From the NCBI RefSeq assembly GCF_001567565.1, contig NZ_LSSW01000032.1, forward strand, positions 93,460 through 157,459: a DNA stretch of 64,000 nucleotides, in the 5' to 3' direction. Made by a program: the position numbers and the translations under genes. The notes beneath the pieces are model-generated. The model was given only the letters and a program-made list of their open reading frames with translations. It ran no database searches and was not told the origin of the DNA. This stretch comes from Ectopseudomonas composti. GTDB lineage: Bacteria; Pseudomonadota; Gammaproteobacteria; Pseudomonadales; Pseudomonadaceae. Within the stretch, counting starts at the first letter, position 1. Every line of letters begins with the position of its first letter. Below, piece by piece: positions 1-8,268 of this stretch.

Positions 1-402
1 CCAGCTGCCAGCGGTCATCTGGCCGTACATGGCCAGGCCCTTGGCATCCAGCTCGTTGAAGTGCTCCCAGCTCGCCCAGTGCGGCACCAGGTTGGAGTTG
101 GCGATCAGCACGCGCGGGGCGTTGCTGTGAGTCTTGAACACCCCGACGGGCTTGCCGGACTGCACCAGCAGGGTCTCGTCGTCATTGAGGTTGGTCAGGC
201 TCTCAACGATCTTGTCATAGCACTCCCAGTTACGCGCGGCACGGCCGATGCCGCCGTACACCACCAGCTCCTTGGGGTTCTCGGCCACGTCCGGGTCGAG
301 GTTGTTCATCAGCATGCGCAGCGGCGCTTCGGTCAGCCAGCTCTTGGCGGTGAGCGTATTGCCGCGTGGGGCGCGGATTTCGGTGTCGCGGAACTTGGTC
401 AT
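1..402 (-). CDS. hutU: Urocanate hydratase, N-terminal part (cut by window edge)
   Basis: Urocanase converts urocanate to 4-imidazolone-5-propionate, the second step of cytoplasmic histidine degradation, using NAD+ as a bound electrophile. The 134 codons present begin with ATG at 402 and run off the left edge. They contain the glycine-rich motif YGGIGRAAR (about residues 49-57) and the family blocks QSGKPVGVF and IANSNLVPHW, ending in YGQMTAGSW. The complete family protein is about 555 residues, so roughly three quarters lie outside the window. It reads in the same direction as the YjiH-type gene, hutG and hutI. Identity is secure from motif and context. Confidence 0.95.
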   Translation of the reverse strand, partial: MTKFRDTEIRAPRGNTLTAKSWLTEAPLRMLMNNLDPDVAENPKELVVYGGIGRAARNWECYDKIVESLTNLNDDETLLVQSGKPVGVFKTHSNAPRVLIANSNLVPHWASWEHFNELDAKGLAMYGQMTAGSW

Positions 403-440
403 GTTGCGGGCTCCTGTAGGAACGGGTCAGGGGTGGGCGG

Positions 441-1766
441 TCAGAGCCAGCCCAGAAATTGGGCGAGGTAGGCCAGCGGAATGGCCAACAGCAGGCTGAG
501 CAGGGTGCGCTGCAGCCAGATCAGCAGCAGGTGGCCCAGGCTCAGGGGAATCCGCGTGGCCAGCACGCAGGGAATCGAGGCAGAGAGAAACAGCACGCTG
601 CTGACCGAGACGATGGCGGTGACGAACTTCACCAGCACCTCGGCGTCCTTGAGCAGCATCGCCGGCAGGAACATCTCGGCCAGCCCGGCAGACATGGCGC
701 GGGCCACCTGCATCGGCTCGTCCAGACCGAACAGCCAGGTCAGCGGGTAGAGCAGCACGCCGAGGGCGTCGAACAGCGGCGTGTACTTGGCAGCAAGCAG
801 CCCGAGCAGGCCGACGGCGAGAATGCTCGGCAGGATGGCAGCGGTCATGCGCAGGCCATCGACGAAGGTTTCACGCAGGGCCGACCACAGCGACGGCGCA
901 TTACCGGCCTGCTCCATCCCGGCGCGCCAGGCACTGCCCAGGCGGCTTTCGCCGGGCAGCAGTTGCGCCTCGGGCGTGGACTCGGACGGTAGACGCGACA
1001 GTGGATAGATGCGCGCGCTGATCGCGGTGACGGCGAAGGTCACCGCCATGGCGCTCCAGAAATACAGGTTCCACTGGCCCATCAGGCCCAGGGTCTTGGC
1101 GATGATCACCATGAACGGCGCCGACACGGTGGAGAAGCCGGTGGCGATGATCGCTGCCTCACGCACGCTGTAATGGCCCTGCTGGTACATACGGTCGGTG
1201 ATCAGCAGGCCCACCGAGTAGCTGCCGACGAAGGACGCCACGGCATCGATAGCCGACTTGCCCGGCGTGCGCCAGATCGGGCGCATCACCGGCTGCATCA
1301 GCACGCCGATCAGTTCCAGCAGGCCGAAGCCGATCAGGAACACCAACGCCAGCGAACCCAGCGGCACGATCAGCGCCAGGCTGAGCACCAGCTTGTCGAA
1401 CAGGAACGGCAGCATGCCCGGCTGGTAAAGCGCCTGCGGGCCGAGCTGCAGCAGGTAGGCGGCGCCGATCAGCAGGCCGCACACCTTGAGCACACTGAAT
1501 ACGCTGTGGGTCAGGCTGCGCCGCCAGCTGCCGTCGAGCCAGGGCGCCAGCGCACCGTAGAGCATGAACAGCAGTGCCACGCCGATCACCAGTGGCCGCG
1601 CATGCAATTGCAGGGCGCTGGCCGCGTGGTCGAGGAGGATGGTCGAACGCCCGGCGATCTCGAACGGCACGAAGAACAGCAGCAAGCCGATCAGGCTGTA
1701 ACCCAGCAGGCGCGCCAGGGCGCGCGGGCGCGACACGCCGCCGCTCAAGGACAGTGACTCAGGCAT
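441..1766 (-). CDS. YjiH-type nucleoside-recognition (Gate) domain membrane protein in the hut cluster
   Basis: A polytopic inner-membrane protein of 441 residues with about ten hydrophobic segments, matching the YjiH / nucleoside-recognition (Gate) domain family; the transported substrate of that family is not established. The start at 1766 (MPESLSLSGG) was chosen over a longer reading because an AGGAG ribosome site lies about 8 bases upstream and the longer N-terminus is arginine-rich and unlike the family. It lies between hutG and hutU on the same strand, so a role in moving a histidine-pathway compound is a reasonable inference, not shown by the sequence. A tiny upstream ORF ends inside its start. 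Confidence 0.8.
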   Translation of the reverse strand: MPESLSLSGGVSRPRALARLLGYSLIGLLLFFVPFEIAGRSTILLDHAASALQLHARPLVIGVALLFMLYGALAPWLDGSWRRSLTHSVFSVLKVCGLLIGAAYLLQLGPQALYQPGMLPFLFDKLVLSLALIVPLGSLALVFLIGFGLLELIGVLMQPVMRPIWRTPGKSAIDAVASFVGSYSVGLLITDRMYQQGHYSVREAAIIATGFSTVSAPFMVIIAKTLGLMGQWNLYFWSAMAVTFAVTAISARIYPLSRLPSESTPEAQLLPGESRLGSAWRAGMEQAGNAPSLWSALRETFVDGLRMTAAILPSILAVGLLGLLAAKYTPLFDALGVLLYPLTWLFGLDEPMQVARAMSAGLAEMFLPAMLLKDAEVLVKFVTAIVSVSSVLFLSASIPCVLATRIPLSLGHLLLIWLQRTLLSLLLAIPLAYLAQFLGWL

Positions 1767-1806
1767 GGCGCGGCTCCTGGCCGCAGCGGCGGACGGTGAT
1801 GAACAT
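1759..1806 (-). CDS. Possible 15-codon leader ORF overlapping the YjiH start
   Basis: An ATG at 1806, preceded by GAGG about 6 bases upstream, opens a 15-residue peptide (MFITVRRCGQEPRHA). Its stop codon overlaps the first codons of the downstream membrane-protein gene. The arrangement would allow translational coupling, and it sits just below an Hfq/Crc-type CA motif. No homology is recognised. It may be chance, because GC-rich DNA often yields short ORFs. Confidence 0.3.
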   Translation of the reverse strand: MFITVRRCGQEPRHA

Positions 1807-1822
1807 CGGGGTTTCCTCGTAG

Positions 1823-1830
1823 TTGTTGTT
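1823..1830 (-). promoter_or_regulatory. Candidate Hfq/Crc catabolite-activity (CA) motif
   Basis: On the minus strand the hutG-YjiH gap reads ACAACAACAACUACGAGG, containing AACAACAA, a match to the AAnAAnAA motif used by Hfq/Crc for carbon catabolite repression in Pseudomonas. It lies immediately before the GAGG of the small leader ORF and about 55 bases before the YjiH start. Histidine catabolism is a known target of this control; action at this site is inferred. Confidence 0.4.
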
Positions 1831-1849
1831 GTGCGGGAAAGCGTCGAGC

Positions 1850-2785
1850 TCAGAGGCTGAGCAGATGAATCAGCCGCGCCGCCACCTTGGCGGTGCGGTT
1901 GTCGATGTCGTATTCGGGGTTGATCTCGGCCAGGTCGGCCAGGCGCAGCTTGCCGCTGGCCTTGAGCCGTTCGAGCAGCGGCTCCAGCAGCTCCAGGCGC
2001 ACGCCACGGGCGGCCGGCGCGCTGACGCCCGGCGCCTCGCAGGCCGGCAGCACGTCGATGTCGATGGTCAGGTAGAGCGCGTCGCACTCGGCGGCGAAGG
2101 CGTCCAGCTCGGCGCCGATGGCATCGAGGGTCGACTCGCGAATCTCATGATCCTCGCGCACCAGCACGTTCAGCTCAGCGGCGCGGGCGAATAGCGCGCG
2201 GGTGTTGCTGGCGCGGCTGACGCCGAGGCAGGCGTAGCGGAACGGCCAGCCGCGCGCGGCGCACTGCTCAGCGATCTGCGCGAAGGGCGTGCCGGAGGAA
2301 TGCACATGGGCCGGGTCGCGCAGGTCGAAATGGGCGTCGAAGTTGACGATGCCGATTTTGGGAGCGGGGTTGCCGGACAGGTGCTCGGCCAGGCCCGACC
2401 AACTGCCGAAGGCCACTTCATGACCGCCGCCAATCACCAGCGGCAGATGGCCGGCGTCCAGCAGCGCGCAGACGTTACGACCGAGACGCGCCTGGGCGGC
2501 TTCCAGATCGCCGTCCTCGCAAGTGACGTCACCGGCGTCATAGGCTGGCGCCTGACGATGCCAGGCCAGGTTGGCCAAGGCCTTGCGCACGCTTTGCGGC
2601 GCAGCAGCGGCGCCGACACGGCCATGGTTGCGGCGCACACCTTCGTCGCAGGCAAAACCCAGCAAAGCCAGGCCGGGCTGGCTGTCTTCGGTAAGCGAGC
2701 GAATGCGCTGGTGCCAGCGCGCGCTATCGGCTTCCGGGTCGGTGCGACCACTCCAGGCGGCCATGCTGTGACGATCAGCGAGCAT
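1850..2785 (-). CDS. hutG: Formimidoylglutamase
   Basis: Ureohydrolase-family enzyme that hydrolyses N-formimidoyl-L-glutamate to glutamate and formamide, the last step of the short histidine pathway. The 311-residue protein carries the binuclear manganese ligand blocks GGGHE, DAHFD and DIDVL. Its ATG at 2785 overlaps the end of hutI (TATGCTCGCTGA), which indicates translational coupling; an in-frame ATG seven codons later is an alternative start. A DUF-type N-formylglutamate amidohydrolase would not have these arginase-fold motifs, so formimidoylglutamase is the better call than the five-step pathway enzyme also named HutG. Confidence 0.9.
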   Translation of the reverse strand: MLADRHSMAAWSGRTDPEADSARWHQRIRSLTEDSQPGLALLGFACDEGVRRNHGRVGAAAAPQSVRKALANLAWHRQAPAYDAGDVTCEDGDLEAAQARLGRNVCALLDAGHLPLVIGGGHEVAFGSWSGLAEHLSGNPAPKIGIVNFDAHFDLRDPAHVHSSGTPFAQIAEQCAARGWPFRYACLGVSRASNTRALFARAAELNVLVREDHEIRESTLDAIGAELDAFAAECDALYLTIDIDVLPACEAPGVSAPAARGVRLELLEPLLERLKASGKLRLADLAEINPEYDIDNRTAKVAARLIHLLSL

Positions 2786-3992
2786 AGGTCACAACTCCAT
2801 TGAACACGCGCTGGCGCAGACGCCCGGCCTGCACCGCGTAGGCCAGTTCGGCCGGTTGCCGGATATCCCACAGGCACAGATCCGCCGGGGCTCCGACAGC
2901 GATGCGGCCGAGGTCGGGTAGGCCGAGGGCGCGGGCGCCGTGGGCGGTCATGCCGGCCAGGGCTTCGCGTGGGGTGAGACGAAACAGGGTGCAGGCCAGG
3001 TTGGCCATCAGCGTCGGCATGCAGATTGGCGAGGTGCCGGGGTTGGCGTCGCTGGCCACGGCCATCGGTACGCCGTACTGGCGCAATAGCGCGATGGGCG
3101 GCAACTGGGTTTCGCGCAGCACGTGGAAGGCACCGGGCAGCAGCACGGCAACGGTGCCGGCCTCGGCCATGGCGCGCACGCCGGCCTCGTTGAGGTATTC
3201 GATATGGTCGGCCGACAGCGCGCCATAGCGTGCGGCCAGGGCACTGCCGCCCAGGTTGGACAGTTGCTCGGCATGGGCCTTGATGGCCAGGCCGTGAGCC
3301 TGAGCTGCCTGATAGATGCGTTCGCACTGCGCCGGGGAAAAGCCGATGCCTTCGCAGAATACGTCCACCGCATCGGCCAGTCCTTCACGGGCAGCGGCCG
3401 GGATCATCGCCTCGCAGACCAGGCTGACGTAGTCGTCGGCGCGGCCGGCATATTCCGGGGGCAAGGCATGGGCGCCGAGCAAGGTGGTGAGCACCCGCAC
3501 CGGGCGCAGCTCGCCGAGGCGACGGGCCACACGCAGCATCTTCAATTCGTCGGCGACGGTCAGGCCATAGCCGGACTTGATCTCCAGCGTGGTCACGCCA
3601 TCGGCCAGCAGCGCATCGAGACGCGGCAGGCTGGCGGCGATCAGCTCGTCTTCGCTGGCGGCACGGGTAGCGCGCACGCTGCTGAGGATGCCGCCGCCGT
3701 TGCGGGCGATGGTTTCGTAGCTGACGCCTTCCAGGCGCTGCTCGAATTCACCGGCGCGGTCACCGGCGTAGACCAAGTGGGTGTGGCAATCGACCAGTCC
3801 CGGGGTCATCACGCCGCCACACCCGGCTTCGACTGCGCCTTGCGCCAGCGCCTCGTCGAAAGTGCGCGACGGCCACAGGCCGGCAATGCAACCGCCATCG
3901 ACCAGCAGGTTCATCGCCTCGTCCAGCTGCGCCAGGCCATCGAAGACCTGCACATCGCGCCAGAGCTGTTTCGAGGTGGAATGCATCGGCAT
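2775..3992 (-). CDS. hutI: Imidazolonepropionase
   Basis: Amidohydrolase that opens the ring of 4-imidazolone-5-propionate to give N-formimidoyl-L-glutamate, third step of histidine breakdown. The 405-residue length is usual for the family. The metal-site block GLVDCHTHLVYAG lies near residue 65, with EIKSGYG, KAHAEQL and SDANPGTSP further on. The start at 3992 has GGGAGAA just upstream. It is the first gene of the leftward hut operon in this window; a HutC-type palindrome lies 20 bases before the start codon, so repression by HutC and induction by urocanate are expected. Confidence 0.95.
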   Translation of the reverse strand: MPMHSTSKQLWRDVQVFDGLAQLDEAMNLLVDGGCIAGLWPSRTFDEALAQGAVEAGCGGVMTPGLVDCHTHLVYAGDRAGEFEQRLEGVSYETIARNGGGILSSVRATRAASEDELIAASLPRLDALLADGVTTLEIKSGYGLTVADELKMLRVARRLGELRPVRVLTTLLGAHALPPEYAGRADDYVSLVCEAMIPAAAREGLADAVDVFCEGIGFSPAQCERIYQAAQAHGLAIKAHAEQLSNLGGSALAARYGALSADHIEYLNEAGVRAMAEAGTVAVLLPGAFHVLRETQLPPIALLRQYGVPMAVASDANPGTSPICMPTLMANLACTLFRLTPREALAGMTAHGARALGLPDLGRIAVGAPADLCLWDIRQPAELAYAVQAGRLRQRVFNGVVTYAR

Positions 3993-4011
3993 GGGATTCT
4001 CCCGGCTTGTT

Positions 4012-4023
4012 TTGTATATACAA
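4012..4023. promoter_or_regulatory. HutC-type operator upstream of hutI
   Basis: Perfect 12-base palindrome TTGTATATACAA, 20 bases upstream of the hutI start. It matches the TGTATATACA core bound by the GntR-family repressor HutC in pseudomonads. HutC itself is not in the window. Confidence 0.75.
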
Positions 4024-4195
4024 TATGAGTGGATTCAATCGGCGTCAAGCCAGCACAATCCGCATAAGTTCATGATCATGGGCATTAGCGAAGCGCTCCA
4101 TGTCTATGCAAATAGCGCGCGATCCAGCTAACGGCCGCTATTCAGAGACTCCACTATCATCTGCGGGATCAAAGCCGCTCGTCGCCCCGGCTATT

Positions 4196-4207
4196 ATGTA
4201 TATACAT
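4196..4207. promoter_or_regulatory. HutC-type operator upstream of hutD
   Basis: Perfect palindrome ATGTATATACAT, 12 bases upstream of the hutD start on the other side of the divergent region. It shares the core TGTATATACA with the hutI operator, so both transcription units are likely under one repressor. Its nearness to the start codon suggests it overlaps the transcription start or the leader. Confidence 0.72.
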
Positions 4208-4218
4208 TTGGAGAATCC

Positions 4219-4812
4219 ATGCCTTTCACCCTGCTCGATCCCGCAACTGCCCTGGCCATGCCCTGGAAGAACGGCGGCGGCATGACGCTGCAACTGGCCA
4301 TCTCGCCAGCAGGCGCCGGCCTGGAGGATTTCGCCTGGCGCATCAGCAGTGCTCAGGTGGCGGTGGGTGGTGCCTTTTCCAGCTTCCCGGGCATCGACCG
4401 CAGCCTGGCCGTGCTCGCCGGCAACGGCTTGCACCTGCAACGCGAGGATGGCCAGGTCGAGACGCTGCATAGCGCTGGCGCCATAGCGGTTTTTGCTGGC
4501 GAAGAGGCCATCGACGCGCAACTGCTGGACGGCCCGATCACCGACCTCAATCTGATGACCCGAAGAAGCGCCTGGACGCATCAGGTGCAGTTGCTGAAAT
4601 GGCAGGGAACCCAGGGGCTGGAGAACGATGCCGCGGTACTGCTGCTGTGGAATGCAGCGCAGAGCGCAGTCGACGTGAATGCAGGCGGCGCGATGCACCA
4701 CCTGGCGGCGGGCAATGGCCTGCTGATCGAGAACGAGCGCGGCCAGCTGTACCTGCAAGCGCAACGCCCCGCCCTGCTCTACCTGGCCAGGCTGAACCCG
4801 TGCACCTGCTGA
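4219..4812 (+). CDS. hutD: HutD/Ves family cupin-like protein
   Basis: HutD-family protein of 197 residues, a bicupin-like fold found in hut operons. In Pseudomonas it is thought to tune hut expression, possibly by binding an intermediate such as formylglutamate; no enzyme activity is established. Family blocks seen are MPWKNGGGMT near residue 14, DFAWRISSAQV, and DLNLMTRR. GGAG lies 7 bases before the ATG. Here it is divergent from hutI rather than next to hutC, and it has its own HutC palindrome. A hairpin terminator follows directly. Confidence 0.88.
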   Translation: MPFTLLDPATALAMPWKNGGGMTLQLAISPAGAGLEDFAWRISSAQVAVGGAFSSFPGIDRSLAVLAGNGLHLQREDGQVETLHSAGAIAVFAGEEAIDAQLLDGPITDLNLMTRRSAWTHQVQLLKWQGTQGLENDAAVLLLWNAAQSAVDVNAGGAMHHLAAGNGLLIENERGQLYLQAQRPALLYLARLNPCTC

Positions 4813-4819
4813 AATGAAA

Positions 4820-4843
4820 AGCCCCGGCACGCGGGCCGGGGCT
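4820..4843. terminator. Bidirectional rho-independent terminator
   Basis: Stem AGCCCCGGC / GCCGGGGCT between convergent hutD and an acyl-CoA dehydrogenase gene. The minus-strand reading ends in CTTTTCATTT, so the T-run is better on that side. Confidence 0.8.
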
Positions 4844-4864
4844 CATTTGGACGATGCCGCGTGA

Positions 4865-6643
4865 TCAGAACTGCGCAGCGTCCAGCAGGTACAACGATTC
4901 ACTACCGGCCTTGACCGAGGCACTGAGCGAATGAATGCGCGGCAGCAGGCGAGCGAAGTAGAAGCGCGCGGTGCCCAGTTTGCTGGCGTAGAACTCGTCC
5001 TCGCCTTCCTTGCCCAGCGCAGCTCGCGCCATCAAGGCCCACATGTAGGCGTAGGCGGTGTAGCCGAAAGCCTGCAGATACTCGACCGAGGCCGCGCCGA
5101 TCTCGTTGGGGTTACCCTTGGCCTGCTCCAGCACCCAGGCGGTCAGCGCGTCGAGGTTGTCCACGGCAGCCGCCAGCGGCTGGGTAAATTCGGCCATGGA
5201 AGCATCGGCCGAGGCAACGAAGGCCCTGATCTCGTCGGCGAAATGCTTGTAGTAGCTACCGCCGCTGCCGACGATCTTGCGCCCCATCAGATCCAGCGAC
5301 TGGATGCCGTTGGTGCCTTCGTAGATCTGGGTGATGCGACAATCCCGGACAAGCTGCTCCTGGCCCCACTCGCGAATGAAGCCATGGCCGCCGAAGATCT
5401 GCTGGCCATGCACGGTGGTTTCCAGCGCCATGTCGGTCAGGAAGGCCTTGGCCACCGGAGTGAGCAGCGCTACCAGTTCGTCGGCACGCTGGGCGGTTGC
5501 CTTGTCCTCGCTGTACTTGGCGGTGTCGAGCTGCATGGCAACGTAGCTGGAGAAGGCGCGACCGCCCTCGTTCAGCGCCTTCATGGTCAGCAGCATACGG
5601 CGCACGTCCGGGTGCACGATGATCGGATCAGCCGCTTTGTCCTTGGCCACCGGGCCGGTCGGGGCGCGGCTCTGGATGCGCTCGCGGGCGTATTCGATGG
5701 CGCTCTGGTAGCTGCGCTCACCCAGCGACAGCCCCTGGATGCCAACGCCCAGACGCTCGTAGTTCATCATGGTGAACATGGCCGCCAGGCCCTTGTTCAC
5801 TTCGCCGATCAGGTAGCCGGTGGCGCCGTCGAAATTCATCACGCAGGTGGCCGAGGCCTTGATGCCCATCTTGTGCTCGATGGAGCCGCAGCCCAGGGCG
5901 TTCTTCTCGCCCAGCGAACCGTCGGCGCCCACCATGATCTTCGGCACCAGGAACAGCGAGATGCCTTTCGGGCCAGCCGGTGCGTCCGGCAGCTTGGCCA
6001 GCACCAGGTGGATGATGTTCTCGGTCAGGTCGTGTTCGCCGCCGGTGATGAAGATCTTGGTGCCACTGATCTTGTAACTGCCATCGGCCTGCGGTTCGGC
6101 CTTGGTGCGGATGATGCCCAGGTCGGTACCAGCGTGCGGCTCGGTCAGGCACATGGATCCCGCCCAGACACCGGCATACATGTTCGGCAGGTACTGCGCC
6201 TTCAGCTCCTCGCTGGCGTGATTGAGGATCGACAGGCAAGCGCCAGCGGTCAGCATCGGATACAGGCCGAAGGACAGGCTGGCCGAGTTGACCATCTCCT
6301 CGACCTGCGCACCGATCACCTTGGGCATGCCCATGCCGCCAAAGTCAGGCGCGCCACCGACACCCACCCAGCCACCTTCGGCGTAGGTGCGGTAGGCCTC
6401 GGGGAAGCCAGCCGGGGTTTTCACCACGCCATCTTCCCAGGAGCAGCCTTCTTCATCGCCGCTGCGGTTCAGCGGGGCGATGCTGCCTGCGGTGACCTTG
6501 CCGGCCTCTTCGAGAATGGCGTTGGCAGTGTCTTCATCCACCACCTCAGCCAGGGCCGGCAGCTCGGCCCAGAGCTTGGAGACTTCGAATACTTCATTGA
6601 GCACGAAGCGCATGTCGCGCAAGGGGGCTTTGTAATCGGCCAT
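4865..6643 (-). CDS. Acyl-CoA dehydrogenase (FadE-like, about 590 residues)
   Basis: FAD-dependent dehydrogenase catalysing the first step of fatty-acid beta-oxidation. The 592 residues hold the ACAD N, middle and C domains plus the extra C-terminal domain of the long bacterial AcdA-like group. Seen are the substrate/FAD loop LTEPHAGTD (about 166-174) and the C-domain block QIYEGTNGIQ, whose Glu442 is the expected catalytic base. The start MADYKAPLRD has GAGGA 7 bases upstream. A close paralogue lies at 8269-10074. By neighbourhood it resembles one of the PAO1 acyl-CoA dehydrogenases next to the bio genes (PA0506-PA0508 area, FadE1/FadE2), but chain-length preference cannot be read here. Confidence 0.9.
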   Translation of the reverse strand: MADYKAPLRDMRFVLNEVFEVSKLWAELPALAEVVDEDTANAILEEAGKVTAGSIAPLNRSGDEEGCSWEDGVVKTPAGFPEAYRTYAEGGWVGVGGAPDFGGMGMPKVIGAQVEEMVNSASLSFGLYPMLTAGACLSILNHASEELKAQYLPNMYAGVWAGSMCLTEPHAGTDLGIIRTKAEPQADGSYKISGTKIFITGGEHDLTENIIHLVLAKLPDAPAGPKGISLFLVPKIMVGADGSLGEKNALGCGSIEHKMGIKASATCVMNFDGATGYLIGEVNKGLAAMFTMMNYERLGVGIQGLSLGERSYQSAIEYARERIQSRAPTGPVAKDKAADPIIVHPDVRRMLLTMKALNEGGRAFSSYVAMQLDTAKYSEDKATAQRADELVALLTPVAKAFLTDMALETTVHGQQIFGGHGFIREWGQEQLVRDCRITQIYEGTNGIQSLDLMGRKIVGSGGSYYKHFADEIRAFVASADASMAEFTQPLAAAVDNLDALTAWVLEQAKGNPNEIGAASVEYLQAFGYTAYAYMWALMARAALGKEGEDEFYASKLGTARFYFARLLPRIHSLSASVKAGSESLYLLDAAQF

Positions 6644-6817
6644 GGCACATCCTCGAAAACGGACTTACGTGAGATGACCGAGTTTACTTGAACAACTTTA
6701 TAGACACATAGGGTCGTGTTGTGACCAATGATTCACGACAGGTCAGCAACTGTCTGATGTGAAAACACCTCTGCAGAACGACCAGTATTCCGTCACGACC
6801 ATTCGTCCGCCAGGACC

Positions 6818-8137
6818 TCATTGGCCCCCTGACGCCAGCTTGACGGCGCCACGCCGATGCGAGGCGCTGCGTATGCAGTTGCGCCCGGCGGCCTTGGCGC
6901 TGTAGAGCGCCTTGTCCGCTTCCTTGATCACCTCCTGCGGCGTGCGCTGCTCGGCCTGCCGCTCGGCAACCCCCATGCTCACGGTCACCGAGACTTCGCT
7001 GGCTGTCTTGCCGGCGCGGCGCTGCTTGCCCTCACGATCATCACGCGGCCGGCTCTGCGAGTCGCGCAGCTGCATGCGGTATTGCTCGATGGCCACGCGC
7101 ACGGCCTCGATATGCGGCACGCATTGCTCCACGCTCTTGCCGGGAAACAGCAGGGTGAACTCCTCGCCACCATAGCGATACGCCTTGCCGCCGCCACCGA
7201 CCTTGCGCAGCTGGCTGGCGACCAGACGAAGCACCTGATCGCCCACGTCGTGGCCGTGGGTATCGTTGAATTTCTTGAAGTGATCGACATCGACCATAGC
7301 GATCACGTAATCACGCCCCAGGCGTTGCAGGCGCTCGTTGAGCGCGCGCCGTCCAGGCAACCCGGTGAGCTCGTCACGGAAGGCCATCTGGTAAGCCTCG
7401 TGCGCCACCGCCGCCACCAGCATGAGCATCACCAGGCTGATCATCACCTGCAGCGCGTTGGCCAGGATGAACACTTGCGGCAGCATCCACAGCAGGCCGA
7501 ACAAACCCACCAGCTGCGCCGCATGCAGCGGGCGGGGGCGGCGCAGGTACTGCGCCAGCAGCGCAATGAACGCCAGCAGGAAGACCAGGTAGGACAGCTG
7601 CGCGAGACTCATCCAGGCACCGTGCAGCGAAGGCCAGTGGATCTGCGCCAGCCATTCGGCGATGCCCTGTGGATAACGCCGCGCGAGCCCGACGGCCACC
7701 GCGCTGACGGCCAGCAGCACGAGCGAGCGGGCGAAGATGTCCTGCAGCAGATGCGAGCGCTCCTCCCAGCAACCGTAGAGGGCATAGAGCAGCGGCAGCA
7801 GCAGACAGATCAGATGGAAGACCAGCGCCGCATCGTCACGCACCTGACCATTGTTACGAAAGTGATCGACCTGGATATCCAGCAGGAAGTAGCCGACATA
7901 CAGCGCCAGCAGCAGAAACACTTCACGCTGACGACCATAGACCAGACAGAAGGCGCCGCCGAGCAACAGCAGCAGGGTCGGCAGTACGTTGAACAGGGAG
8001 ATGAAGAACTCGCTCAATACCGGCAAGCGCGCAGCCAGCAATGCCCCTACCAGCAACGGCAGCGAGGAGAAGAAGTGGCTGAGGCGCAAATTGGCCAGAC
8101 GTATCACGCTGACATCCTTGGCGAGAGATGCAGGCAT
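6818..8137 (-). CDS. Membrane-anchored GGDEF protein (diguanylate cyclase)
   Basis: Predicted c-di-GMP synthase. About seven hydrophobic segments fill residues 20-245, followed by a GGDEF domain with DELTGLPGRR (about 255), the metal-site block VDVDHFK and an intact GGEEF signature at 323-327, so it should be active. The RxxD inhibitory site normally five residues before the signature is replaced by glycines (GGGGKAYRYGGEEF), so product inhibition through that site is unlikely. No other sensory domain is visible; the membrane part presumably senses. It lies between two acyl-CoA dehydrogenase paralogues on the same strand, with 174 bases to the next gene, so it is probably transcribed separately. 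Confidence 0.88.
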   Translation of the reverse strand: MPASLAKDVSVIRLANLRLSHFFSSLPLLVGALLAARLPVLSEFFISLFNVLPTLLLLLGGAFCLVYGRQREVFLLLALYVGYFLLDIQVDHFRNNGQVRDDAALVFHLICLLLPLLYALYGCWEERSHLLQDIFARSLVLLAVSAVAVGLARRYPQGIAEWLAQIHWPSLHGAWMSLAQLSYLVFLLAFIALLAQYLRRPRPLHAAQLVGLFGLLWMLPQVFILANALQVMISLVMLMLVAAVAHEAYQMAFRDELTGLPGRRALNERLQRLGRDYVIAMVDVDHFKKFNDTHGHDVGDQVLRLVASQLRKVGGGGKAYRYGGEEFTLLFPGKSVEQCVPHIEAVRVAIEQYRMQLRDSQSRPRDDREGKQRRAGKTASEVSVTVSMGVAERQAEQRTPQEVIKEADKALYSAKAAGRNCIRSASHRRGAVKLASGGQ

Positions 8138-8202
8138 TCTGCCTGCTTCGCCTGTTGAAAACAGCGACAGGATGCGACATTCGCTTCAGTACCCGGCGCA
8201 AA

Positions 8203-8238
8203 AACGACAACGCCGCCCGAAGGGGCGGCGTTGTCGTT
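8203..8238. terminator. Strong 16-bp stem-loop terminator
   Basis: A perfect 16-base stem (8203-8218 with 8223-8238) closes a GAAG loop. The minus-strand copy ends in GTTTT. It lies 30 bases past the acyl-CoA dehydrogenase stop at 8269 and should separate it from the GGDEF gene. Confidence 0.82.
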
Positions 8239-8268
8239 CAACCTAACGGATAGGGCATCGAGCCGATC

